Of a DNA stretch of 29,400 nt, positions 17,643-25,769 are shown one piece after another. Numbering within the stretch: position 1 is the first letter of the stretch; the number at the start of each line of letters is the position of its first letter. The stretch is from Paracoccus denitrificans. Its GTDB lineage: Bacteria > Pseudomonadota > Alphaproteobacteria > Rhodobacterales > Rhodobacteraceae. A program made the position numbers and the translations under genes. Below the pieces are notes generated by a model. It did not search any database. It had not been told where the DNA came from and was given only the letters and a program-made list of their open reading frames with translations. Where the stretch lies: NCBI GenBank assembly GCA_003240735.1, contig QFNE01000026.1:1-29400 (forward strand), given 5' to 3'.

Positions 17643-20273
17643 ATGCAGGACATGGCAATGGCACCCTCGATTGCAACGACCTGTCCGTATTGCGGCGTCG
17701 GGTGCGGAATACTCGCCACGCTGACGGCGGACGGTGGTCTTTCCATTGTGGGTGACCCGAACCATCCGGCTAACCGGGGACGGCTGTGCGTCAAGGGTGC
17801 GGCGTTGGGGGAAACGATGGGCACCGCAGGGCGCCTGCTGACCCCACGCATCGGTGAGAAAGAGGCGACGTGGAACGACGCGCTTGAACTGGTGGCCCGC
17901 AAATTCAGCGAAACGATCCGCGAGCATGGACCGGATTCTGTCGCGTTCTATGTCTCGGGTCAGCTGCTGACGGAAGATTATTATGTCGCCAACAAGCTGA
18001 TGAAGGGTTTTATCGGCAGCGCCAATATCGACACCAATTCCCGCCTTTGCATGGCGTCATCAGTTGCAGGGCATCGCAGAGCGTTCGGCAGCGACACCGT
18101 CCCGGGCCAGTACGAGGATCTGGAGCTGGCGGACGTGGTGGTGCTGGTCGGCTCGAACCTCGCGTGGTGCCATCCGGTGCTGTATCAGCGGCTCGCGGCG
18201 GCCAAGGCGGCCCGGCCTGATATGCGGGTGATCGTGATCGATCCGCGACGCACGGCCACGTGCGACATTGCCGACCTTCACCTGCCCATCGCGGGGGACG
18301 GGGACGTGGCCTTGTTTAACCTGCTGCTGTCCGAAATCAGCCGTCGGGGGGCAATCGACCGGAAATTTGTTCGAAACGTAACCGGTCTTGATGAGGCAAT
18401 CAGCGCGGCCAAATCTTCGTTGCCGTCGGAAACCGGCCTTAGCCAGGACCAACTGGCGCAGTTTCTGGACATGTGGATCGGGGCCGAGCGTGTCGTCACC
18501 GTGTATTCCCAAGGCGTCAACCAATCCGCCAGTGGGACCGACAAGGTCAACGCGATCATCAACTGCCATCTGGCGACAGGCCGGATCGGGCGACCCGGCA
18601 TGGGACCGCTCAGCGTCACAGGGCAGCCAAACGCCATGGGCGGTCGAGAGGTGGGCGGATTAGCAAATATGCTCGCCTGTCATCTGGAGTTGGAAAACTC
18701 AGCGCACAGGGATGCAGTGGGGACGTTCTGGCGGGCGCCGCGCATGGCCACCGGTCCGGGCCTGAAGGCTGTCGACATGTTCGATGCCGTGGCGGATGGA
18801 CGCATCAAGGCCATCTGGATCATGTGCACCAATCCGGTCGTGTCGATGCCCAACAGCGAAAGGGTCTCTGCCGCTTTGCGCGCGTGTGATTTCGTCGTCG
18901 TCTCGGACATGATGGCATCGACCGACACGACGCGGCTGGCCGATGTATTGCTTCCTGCAACGGGGTGGGGGGAGAAAGATGGAACGGTTACCAATTCGGA
19001 ACGGATGATCAGCCGCCAGCGCCGAACTCAGGCCGCAACCGGGCAAGCGCGTCATGATTGGCAGATCATCTGTGATGTCGCCGCACGAATGGGATGGCCT
19101 GAGGCGTTCGCATGGTCATCGCCCGCTGAAATCTTCGCCGAGCATGCTGCGCTGTCTGGCGTGGCGGGCGCACTGGGCAGCGATTTCGACATTTCTGACT
19201 ATGCATCGGCAACCGCCGACGCTTACGATAATCTGTCGCCGTTTGTCTGGCCCGCGACTCAAAGACGGAAAGGCGGTCGGTTTTTCGGGGATGGGAAATT
19301 TCATTTCTCGGATGGTAAGGCGCGGATGCTGCCCGTCTGCTCGCCGGTGGCTGAATGCAGGGCTGGGGAGTTCACGCTGAATACCGGTCGGGTCCGCGAT
19401 CATTGGCACACGATGACCCGAACCGGCACGTCACCCCGCCTGTCGCGCCACATGGCCGAGCCTTATCTGGAAATCCATCCGCAGGATGCATCGCGGTTGG
19501 GGCTTGCGCCGGCATCGCTTGTACATGTGTCAAACGATCTGGGCACGGCTATTCTGCGCGTCATGATCACCGATCGAGTACCACAAGGCCACCCTTTCGC
19601 GCCAATACACTGGAGCGGTCAGACCGCGCCGACTGGTCGCGTCGCCTCCCTCGTGCCAGCTGTCACCGACCCCATTTCCGGTCAGCCAGCGTCCAAATCA
19701 TCCAGGGTGGCGCTGCGGCCGTTTCGGCCGGTATGGTACGGATATGCGGTCAGCCACGCCGACCTTACTCCCCAGTGTGAGTACTGGGCGAAGGCAACCC
19801 TCAAGAACGGCATTCAGCTAGAAATGGCTGGCTTGACCCAGCCTCGCGATTGGGCCCTGTTCGCCAAGCGTCTTTTCGGTGTCGGCACCGAACCCATCGT
19901 GATGGAGGATCGCGCCCGCGGCACACGCCGCTTTGCGATACTGCAGGACGGGCGCTTGACGGCAGCACTCTACATCGCGCGTGACCCGGTGCCGCTGGCG
20001 CGGAGTCACGTCATTTCTCTACTTGGTGGGGAGCAAAGTGCGGCCATTCTGGCCGGCCAGCCCAGCGGGGACCGACCTGATCCCGGCGCGACAATCTGCG
20101 CATGCTTCGGCGTCGGCGTGAATACGATCATCCACGCCATCGCCGCACGGAACCTGTGCACAGTTGAGGACATCGGCGCAGCCTTGGGTGCTGGCACCCG
20201 CTGCGGGTCATGCCGCCCAGAGCTGCGAAATCTGCTGCGCGCCAACATCCTATCTCAACAGGCTGCGGAGTAG
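17643..20273 (+). CDS. nasC: Assimilatory nitrate reductase catalytic subunit
   Basis: Cytoplasmic molybdenum bis-MGD enzyme reducing nitrate to nitrite. The 876-aa product has an N-terminal [4Fe-4S] motif CPYCGVGCG (Cys14, 17, 21) completed by Cys49 in GRLCVKG, then molybdopterin-oxidoreductase motifs including NSRLCMASS with the probable Mo-ligand cysteine, VLLPATGWGEKDGTVTNSER, and the C-terminal dinucleotide barrel (NTGRVRDHWHTMTRTG). At the end is a BFD-like [2Fe-2S] domain (CACFGVG about residue 818, CGSCRPEL about 853). ATG 17643 is preceded by AAGGGAAGGG; the frame extends upstream inside nasG. No separate NADH-binding subunit is encoded, consistent with electron supply through NasB/NasG. 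Last nas gene; the integrative element starts soon after. Confidence 0.94.
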   Translation: MQDMAMAPSIATTCPYCGVGCGILATLTADGGLSIVGDPNHPANRGRLCVKGAALGETMGTAGRLLTPRIGEKEATWNDALELVARKFSETIREHGPDSVAFYVSGQLLTEDYYVANKLMKGFIGSANIDTNSRLCMASSVAGHRRAFGSDTVPGQYEDLELADVVVLVGSNLAWCHPVLYQRLAAAKAARPDMRVIVIDPRRTATCDIADLHLPIAGDGDVALFNLLLSEISRRGAIDRKFVRNVTGLDEAISAAKSSLPSETGLSQDQLAQFLDMWIGAERVVTVYSQGVNQSASGTDKVNAIINCHLATGRIGRPGMGPLSVTGQPNAMGGREVGGLANMLACHLELENSAHRDAVGTFWRAPRMATGPGLKAVDMFDAVADGRIKAIWIMCTNPVVSMPNSERVSAALRACDFVVVSDMMASTDTTRLADVLLPATGWGEKDGTVTNSERMISRQRRTQAATGQARHDWQIICDVAARMGWPEAFAWSSPAEIFAEHAALSGVAGALGSDFDISDYASATADAYDNLSPFVWPATQRRKGGRFFGDGKFHFSDGKARMLPVCSPVAECRAGEFTLNTGRVRDHWHTMTRTGTSPRLSRHMAEPYLEIHPQDASRLGLAPASLVHVSNDLGTAILRVMITDRVPQGHPFAPIHWSGQTAPTGRVASLVPAVTDPISGQPASKSSRVALRPFRPVWYGYAVSHADLTPQCEYWAKATLKNGIQLEMAGLTQPRDWALFAKRLFGVGTEPIVMEDRARGTRRFAILQDGRLTAALYIARDPVPLARSHVISLLGGEQSAAILAGQPSGDRPDPGATICACFGVGVNTIIHAIAARNLCTVEDIGAALGAGTRCGSCRPELRNLLRANILSQQAAE

Positions 20274-20369
20274 GATCAGTCAGAGAGCTTTGTCAGGCGA
20301 AACCTGGAGAAAGCGTTTGGTCAGTGTGCTTACTTTAGCAAAGATTCAGTTCAGCCTTCGCTATCAAGG

Positions 20370-20402
20370 TGGCGGAGTGGTATTCTGCACTCCAATCCGC
20401 CA
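20370..20402. repeat. Inverted repeat between nasC and the integrase
   Basis: TGGCGGA (20370-20376) and TCCGCCA (20396-20402) are perfect 7-bp arms, and inside them GTG (20377-20379) and CAC (20388-20390) can extend the stem after an asymmetric internal loop; GGAGTG/CACTCC is an alternative pairing. No T-tract follows. The 241-bp gap between nasC and int otherwise shows only the direct repeats at 20465-20494; no tRNA is found in it. Confidence 0.4.
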
Positions 20403-20464
20403 GCACGTTCCCGGATGGTCCTAAGTGTCTTGTTTTCAAGCGATAATCTCTGAAATAATAGTCT

Positions 20465-20494
20465 CGCATGTTCCTGTTATGTCCCGCATGTTCC
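20465..20494. promoter_or_regulatory. Two 10-bp direct repeats before int, candidate integrase/excisionase sites
   Basis: CGCATGTTCC occurs at 20465-20474 and again at 20485-20494, exactly 20 bp apart (about two helical turns), ending 20 bp before the int start. The same motif in reverse orientation (GAACATGC) lies before alpA at 22595-22602. Spacing and position suggest arm-type or excisionase/regulator binding sites. Confidence 0.5.
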
Positions 20495-20514
20495 GGATCA
20501 GATAGGGCTAACTC

Positions 20515-21744
20515 GTGGCTGAACAAAAACAGGAAACCCCAACCCGACGGGCCTCGAACCGCCTGACGGCGCTTCAGGTCAAGGGGCAGCTTGCTCCCGG
20601 CAAGTACCACGATGGCGGCGGGATGGGGCTCTATCTCTTCGTGAAGCCGAGTGGTGCTCGATCGTGGGTGCAGCGTTTCACGTCTCACGGGCGCCGGCGT
20701 GAGATCGGTCTGGGCAGCCCACCAGTGGTCACGCTGTCAATGGCGCGTGAAACCGCCTTGAAGAATGCGAGGGCGCTGCGCGAGGGTGTCGACCCGATCG
20801 CGGCCAGACGTCAGGCGGGGCAGATCATGACCTTCGCGTCGGCCGCCAAAGAGGTGCACAAGCTCCACGAGCCCAGCTGGCGCAACAAGAAGCACGCCGC
20901 TCAATTCTACTCGACACTCGAGACCTATGCCTTCCCGCGGATGGGCAAGCGCCGGGTCGACGAGATCAGCACCGCCGACGTGCTGGCCGTCCTGATGCCG
21001 ATCTGGAACGAGAAGCGCGAGACCGCGCGTCGCGTGAGGCAGCGCATAGGGATGGTGATGAAGTGGGCTGTCGCGCAGGGATGGCGGCAAGACAATCCCG
21101 CCGATGCGATTTCAGAGGTACTGCCCAAGGACCAACAGCAGACGGCACACCGGAAGGCGCTGGCCTACACGGACGTGGCTGCTTGTCTCGCCGCGGTCCG
21201 CACGAGCGATGTAGGCATATCGACAAAGCTCGCCCTCGAGTTGCTTGTGCTGACCGCCAGCCGGTCGAGCGAGGTGCGACTGGCCCGGTGGGGGCAATTG
21301 ACCCGGCTAGCGGATGGCGGAGCCCTCTGGACGCGGCCGGCATCGATCATGAAAGCGAAGCTCGAACATACTGTGCCGCTGTCGCCTCGAGCCGTCGAAG
21401 TGATCGACGCCGCGGCCGAAATCAGCGATGCCGAAAATCCGGACGCCCTTATCTTCCCGGGGACAAAGGTCGGCAAACCGCTGGTTGATGCGAACCTTCT
21501 CAAGCTGATCCGCGAGAAGGGTTATGCGATCGACGTGCACGGCTTTCGGAAGTCGTTCAAGACATGGGCGCAGGAGCGGACGAGCTTTCCTGACGAAGTG
21601 TCAGAGGCCGCCTTGGCCCATACGATCCGGAACAAGTCTAAGGCGGCCTATGCGCGCTAGGACCTGATGGAGAAACGTCAGGCCCTAGCTGACGCCTGGG
21701 CTAAATACTTAACGCAGGAAAATGCCAAAGCTGTGAGTGCTTAA
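20515..21744 (+). pseudogene. int: P4-type tyrosine integrase interrupted near its end by an amber codon
   Basis: Site-specific recombinase for integration and excision. The GTG start at 20515 gives an N-terminal DUF4102-type arm-binding domain (GKYHDGGGMGLYLFVKPSGA), a core-binding domain and the catalytic domain with Arg in TASRSSEVRLARW, the HGFR box and LAHTIRNKSKAAYAR with the nucleophile Tyr. After AYAR comes TAG (21658-21660), but the same frame continues for 27 codons (DLMEKRQALADAWAKYL and on) to TAA at 21742-21744, exactly the usual end of P4 integrases. Full length would be about 409 aa; the present product is 381 aa and keeps all catalytic residues but loses the C-terminal helix. 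Function is therefore doubtful. Confidence 0.85.
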
Positions 21745-21746
21745 CT

Positions 21747-22522
21747 ATGTGGAGCCCAGTTGGATATATCCCGGTAGCGTCTGTCGTACGTCAAGTTAGG
21801 CTAGGATACACAAACTTTAAAAGCAACGAGATCAATCGTGACCCTCGTTATGTGTCGGCTGATCGGCGCACGATTGAAGAGATTGATAAGTATCACCATA
21901 TCGCACATTTTTAAGGCCCCACCTGGTGTTAATTGAGGTCCTTGAATCCGAATCGATTGCGAGCTTTCTGGCTTCACCGGACGGGAGATTAGTTCGGGGT
22001 CCTGGTATAATTTTCTCTGGATAGACATCACTCATTTTAACTGATCTTGACCCATTATATTCTGACGATGATTTCATCGCGCTGGCGAGTGAGTATTCCT
22101 TTGTTGAAGCTTTGAGTCTTGGCGATCGTCCCGCGGTAAATGATTTACCATTTGTAAATTTGGAGACTTGGTGCGTGAGGGCTAAATCCGGGTTAATCGA
22201 TTCAGCCAGGTGTAATCGTGTGCGCCCCATTTCTTTATTTAAACCACTGCAAAACTTCGCGGGATGGTCCGTTTGCGTAGAAGATACTCCCTACCTGCTC
22301 GAAGGAGTAACAGAGATATACGAAAAATTGTCCATAACACGAAAGGGTAGTAAAGACAGGTTGCAGATTGTAATGGACAGTGTGTTGCAGGCATATCCCG
22401 AAGGTAAGACTGAAACTTGGAGCATAGTTGAAGCCAAAGTTGGGTACTCCCGCCGCGATATCGAGCGGGCGCTCTCGGCGAATCATCGCAAAGACTGGCG
22501 GCGATCACCTGGGCAGAGTTGA
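21747..22522 (+). pseudogene. Decayed accessory gene, readable only across a frameshift and an amber codon
   Basis: Three open pieces join into one protein-like sequence of about 258 residues. Piece 1 starts at ATG 21747 (MWSPVGYIPVASVVRQVRLG) and ends at TAA 21912-21914 after a T5 run. Adding one T there continues smoothly as AHFLRPHLVLIEVLESESIA in the frame of 21914. That frame meets TAG at 22022, then runs on through TSLILTDLDPLYSDDDFIAL to TGA at 22520-22522. The C-terminal part (TWSIVEAKVGYSRRDIERAL) may be a helix-turn-helix. No family is recognised. The gene is AT-rich (line 22021-22080 has 21 G/C of 60), unlike its neighbours. A shorter protein from TTG 22112 is formally possible but unsupported by a ribosome site. 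Confidence 0.6.
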
Positions 22523-22582
22523 CTGCCCTTACGATGCCCAGTTGCCCACCTGTTATCTAGTTTAGTTCAGCGTCCATCTTTC

Positions 22583-22604
22583 CGGCATGATCCCGAACAT
22601 GCCG
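22583..22604. promoter_or_regulatory. Inverted repeat before alpA, shares a motif with the int upstream repeats
   Basis: CGGCATG (22583-22589) and CATGCCG (22598-22604) are perfect arms with an 8-nt spacer, ending 13 bp before the alpA start. The right half reads ATCCCGAACATGCCG; the reverse complement of the second int repeat reads ATCCGGAACATGCGG, 13 of 15 positions identical. A site for AlpA itself or another element regulator is likely. Confidence 0.5.
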
Positions 22605-22617
22605 AAGGATGCCTCAA

Positions 22618-22800
22618 ATGGCCGACAAACACCTCCGCCGTCCTGCGGTCGAACAGCTCACCGGTTTGAGCCGAGCTACAATCTACGAGATGATGAATTG
22701 AGGCGAGTTTCCTCGTCCGGTCAAGATCACTGGAAAGGCTGTCGCGTGGCCTGAAAGCGCCATCGCAGCGTGGTTGGCCTCGCGCCCAGTAGCACTCTGA
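22618..22800 (+). pseudogene. AlpA-type regulator/excisionase with an internal opal codon
   Basis: Small MerR-like winged-helix protein of the AlpA family, which in P4-like elements activates or acts as excisionase. From ATG 22618 the frame reads MADKHLRRPAVEQLTGLSRA and TIYEMMN, then TGA at 22699-22701, then GEFPRPVKITGKAVAWPESA and IAAWLASRPVAL to TGA at 22798-22800. Both halves match the family pattern (TGLSRATIY and GEFPRPVKI...AVAW), so the gene is a 60-residue alpA with one nonsense codon; CGA to TGA would explain it. It is too short for usual gene finders and would be missed. The translated product now would be only 27 aa with an incomplete DNA-binding domain. Confidence 0.8.
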
Positions 22801-22808
22801 GGCCTGCT

Positions 22809-23228
22809 ATGAGCCTTAGCCACATTGGCATCAACGTTCTTTTGAGCTGTCCAGAAGGCGGTTTCGAGATCCAGACCGCACCAACTGGCGAACCGGTCAT
22901 CGTGGTCCAACGGCGGCCTGTTTCGCGGACGCCCAGACCAAGTCCGACAAAAGCTATCCAACCAACGGTTGGTGGGACTGATGGAGAGTTCGCTTTGACT
23001 GGCGCCGTCACCCTTCAGAAGCGGTGTCGGCAGGAGCATCCCGGCCAATACTGCGCTCAGTTCGCCGTGCAGGCTGCAAGGCAATCCGGCGCGCTCGTTC
23101 CGCAGCCTTGTGAGTTCCGCGACGCCGACCGAGTGGATGCGCTTTACTATCGCTATGCCCATCCGCTGCAACACCACTGGCTCTGTCCCCGCCACCGCGT
23201 TCAGCATCATGCCCGAGGTGCTGAATGA
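22809..23228 (+). CDS. Uncharacterised small protein coupled to the primase gene
   Basis: An open frame of 139 aa starting at ATG 22809, 8 bp after the alpA end, and overlapping the primase start by ATGA. That overlap is the main reason to accept it; the composition (Cys/His-rich end, HRVQHHARGAE) is not convincing and no family is recognised. A 175-aa minus-strand frame (22683-23210) covers the same DNA and another + frame shows short protein-like pieces, so the region may itself be decayed. In related elements a small gene often stands between alpA and the primase. Confidence 0.35.
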   Translation: MSLSHIGINVLLSCPEGGFEIQTAPTGEPVIVVQRRPVSRTPRPSPTKAIQPTVGGTDGEFALTGAVTLQKRCRQEHPGQYCAQFAVQAARQSGALVPQPCEFRDADRVDALYYRYAHPLQHHWLCPRHRVQHHARGAE

Positions 23229-24019
23229 CCAGGTTCAACATTTTCCCCGTTGGGTCCGACAAGGCCCCTCTCATCAGGGGCTGGCAGACCAAGGCGACGA
23301 GCGACCCGGCCACCATCGACCATTGGCAGGCGCAAGGCGTGCGAGCTTGGGGCATACCTTGCGGCAAAGCGAACGACCTTTTTGTCATAGACTTGGACGT
23401 AGACAAAGCCTCTGGTGAACGCACCGGCGCGGAGAGCCTTCTTGGAATGACTCGCTATGCTTGGCTCTATGACCACGCTTTTGTTGCGACTCCCTCGGGC
23501 GGCCGCCATATTTATTGCCGACACTTTGATGGTGCGCGCAACTCTACGTCAAAGATCGCGCCCAAGATCGATACGCGCGGTGAAGGTGGTTACGTTGTTG
23601 CTCCCGGATCCGAGATTGCTGGTGGTCTGTATGTCGGAAGCATTGGAGAGGAGCTGCCCGTGGTCCCGATTGGATTGCGCGCCTTGCTGCTCCACACCCC
23701 GAACGTTTCCCAAAAGCAAGACCGAGGCGAAACCCCGAGGAGTGAGGTCGAAGACCTGCTGTCTCACATACCCGCGGACCTGAGCTATGGCGAATGGCTT
23801 TCTGGGCTCATGGGCCTTCACGACAAGTATGGCGGCTCTGACGAGGGTTTGGCGATAGCAGACAGTTGGAGCGCCAGAGGGTCTAAGTATAGGCCGGGCG
23901 AAGTTCGCAGTAAGTGGCGGGGCTTCCAGCGTGAAGGGGTCACTTGGTCTACTATCCCGGCCATTGCTCGCCAACATGGTGCCGACCTCTCCTCGATTTC
24001 TCGGAGGCACCGTCAGTGA
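23225..24019 (+). CDS. Bifunctional primase-polymerase (Prim-Pol) of the element
   Basis: A 264-aa archaeo-eukaryotic-type primase for replication of the mobile element. The N-terminal Prim-Pol domain shows FPVGSDKAPLIRGW, the metal-binding DLDVD (Asp56, Asp58), GGRHIYCRH with the active-site His95 and DTRGEGGYVVAPGS. The second part, from about residue 180 (IPADLSYGEWLSGLMGLHDK, SKWRGFQREG), resembles the PriCT domain that often follows. The start ATG 23225 gives the compact N-terminus seen in small element primases. It overlaps the ATPase gene by GTGA at 24016. No lesion is seen, making it the only clearly intact core gene of the element. Confidence 0.82.
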   Translation: MTRFNIFPVGSDKAPLIRGWQTKATSDPATIDHWQAQGVRAWGIPCGKANDLFVIDLDVDKASGERTGAESLLGMTRYAWLYDHAFVATPSGGRHIYCRHFDGARNSTSKIAPKIDTRGEGGYVVAPGSEIAGGLYVGSIGEELPVVPIGLRALLLHTPNVSQKQDRGETPRSEVEDLLSHIPADLSYGEWLSGLMGLHDKYGGSDEGLAIADSWSARGSKYRPGEVRSKWRGFQREGVTWSTIPAIARQHGADLSSISRRHRQ

Positions 24020-25084
24020 CAGTCGTTCGATTTAACTTGAGCGGGTCACGGGCATCAGAGCTAGAGGGGCGTCTAATCCCTCTTTCTCAGATTGAGCCAA
24101 TCCTCACCCATAATAATCTAATCAAAGGATGGATGGGCAGGTGCGGCCTGTCGATGCTGTATGGGCCCTCAAACTCCGGTAAGACATTTGTTGCCTTGGA
24201 CATCGCGATGCGGGTGGCTGCGGGGACCCCATGGCGCGGCTACAAGATAAATGGCGGTGCGGTCTTGTACATCGCCGCTGAGGGGGGAGCCGGGGTATTG
24301 AACCGCCTTGCTGCGTTAAAGCAGGAATACCCCCAGATGGCATCGGCCCCTTTTACCCTGTCGCCAGCCGGGTTGGATCTGCATGGCGAAGGCAATGCGG
24401 TGGCAGTATGTGAAATAATGCCTCACGCCAAACTGGCCTTGATCGTGGTGGACACCTTGGCTCGATCAATGGGGGAAGGTGACGAGAATACCGCAAAAGA
24501 CGTGGCCCAGTTCGTCAAGAAACTGCGACATGCTGCGGGAGGCCACTGGGGCTCACGTCATGGTTATCCACCACACGGGGAAGGACGAAGATCGTGGCGC
24601 TCGGGGCTCCTCTGCCTTGCGCGCTGCAGTTGATACTGAGATCGCAGTGACGTCCGAGGGTGAGATTATCTGCAAGAAGCAGCGGGACATGCCTATCCAA
24701 AAACCCCTGACCTTCAAGCTGCGTGTAGTGCCTCTTGGGGTGGACGAGGACGGCGAAGCAGTGACCGGAGCCGTCGTCGATGCCAGTGATCCGATCAAGA
24801 AGTCTCGCAAGCCTCTCAGCGGCAAGAACGAGGTTGCGATGCAGGCTTTGATGGCCGCTCTGCGAACCAATGGCACTAAAAGGAAGGGTGACTGCTATCC
24901 CACGAACCGAAACGTGGTCCACCTCGACCACTGGAGGAAGGCGTGCGACGACCACGGGCTGACCTCTGGCGATGGCGACAGTTCGCTTCGCATGGCGTTC
25001 AAGCGGGCAAAGGACCGCCTCATGGACATCAACGAAGTGAGGGAGTGGGGCCACTACGTCTGGCGGGTCTACGAAGATGACTAA
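24016..25084 (+). pseudogene. RecA-fold (RepA/AAA_25-like) helicase-type ATPase, frameshifted
   Basis: Replicative helicase-like ATPase partner of the primase. From GTG 24016 the frame gives Walker A GPSNSGKT at residues 50-57 and Walker B LALIVVDT (Asp146). At 24523-24529 the reading jumps: frame 1 continues into nonsense ending at 24633, while the family sequence DMLREATGAHVMVIHHTGKD continues in the +1 frame from 24527 to TGA at 25084. Skipping C24526 restores a protein of about 355 aa, normal for this family, ending in a winged-helix-like part (SSLRMAFKRAKDRLMDINEV). The needed shift is +1 and there is no classical -1 slippery site, so a real lesion or a sequencing error is more likely than programmed shifting. 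Confidence 0.75.
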
Positions 25085-25177
25085 CCGTCACCAACGTCAC
25101 GCACCGTCACAGTGCGTCACATGTTCAGGCCGCGATTACCGTCACCAACGTCACACACCTCTAGAAGGTGTGACGTT
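25084..25177. repeat. Phased GTCAC array and hairpin, candidate replication origin of the element
   Basis: GTCAC starts at 25087, 25096, 25106, 25116, 25141 and 25150, with GTGAC at 25170; the first four are 9-10 bp apart. A 17-bp direct repeat ACCGTCACCAACGTCAC occurs at 25084-25100 and 25138-25154. The array ends in an imperfect hairpin, AACGTCACACACCT (25147-25160) with AGGTGTGACGTT (25166-25177). Position directly after the primase and helicase genes suggests an iteron-like origin; a terminator role of the hairpin is also possible. Confidence 0.45.
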
Positions 25178-25769
25178 TGTGCGGGCGGATGAGCGTCATG
25201 GTGGATGGGGGTGGTCGTCGACTTTGAACCTTTGGCGGGGACCGGTGCGGCGGCGAGCGCGCAAGATATGAGCGGATTTGAGATTTGCTGACGATCTGAG
25301 ACGGTGAACCGCCGTCCCTTTTCTATTCTTGATCTTCTATTTCGGTGGTCTAACACATCGTTCGTGCTAAAGGCAGCTATCCTCTTCTTACCGACGCCTC
25401 ATCAACGGGTCCTTGGGGTACCTGGGTCATCCTTGACGCAGTGCAGATATCTAGCTGTCATTTCGATCAAGAGTGTTATGGAGCAATTGAGCGACAAAGA
25501 TGCATACTTCATGACCCGGTCACCTCTACGAAGGTGATATGAAACGCAAGAGCTTGCGTTTTTTCCTGACCATGGTGACAAATCCCTGAGCCTCACCTTG
25601 AAGAACTCAGACAGTGGCAGGCTGCTTCTGCATTGAAACTCAGGATGCCGACCGGGAAAAGCGACCGTTGAACGGTGCTGTAAGCATGCCACTCCGAGCA
25701 GTATCCAGGGTGATCTTTTGCTGCACTTACCGTTAGAACGCTTCTTCTGATTTTGCACGAGGTGTAACT
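25178..25769. other. Apparently non-coding stretch in the element
   Basis: About 590 bp between the GTCAC array and the XRE-HGGxSTG gene. Open frames exist on both strands (for example 25304-25537 + and 25402-25758 -), but none has a convincing start, composition or recognisable motif. The only clear element is the terminator at 25542-25564. Confidence 0.5.
25542..25564 (+). terminator. Rho-independent terminator
   Basis: AAACGCAA (25542-25549) pairs with TTGCGTTT (25554-25561) around the loop GAGC, and the T-run continues to 25564. A strong + strand terminator; just before it lies a small hairpin CACCT-ctacga-AGGTG (25521-25536). Confidence 0.8.

Noticed and set aside
20274..20514. tRNA or attL copy between nasC and int
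   Set aside because: No part of this gap matches the tRNA-fMet 3' end seen at 27805-27853, and no cloverleaf can be drawn from the inverted repeat at 20370-20402.
22683..23210. 175-codon minus-strand frame opposite alpA and the small gene before the primase
   Set aside because: It starts inside the primase-proximal coding region and runs through alpA in antisense; the alpA reading on the + strand is far stronger. It remains a weak alternative for 22809-23210.
24523..24529. Programmed frameshift in the ATPase gene
   Set aside because: The required shift is +1 and there is no X-XXY-YYZ heptamer, slow codon or stop at the site; a simple base insertion explains it.
25084..25177. CRISPR array
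   Set aside because: The GTCAC units are too short and the long repeat occurs only twice; there are no uniform spacers or cas genes.
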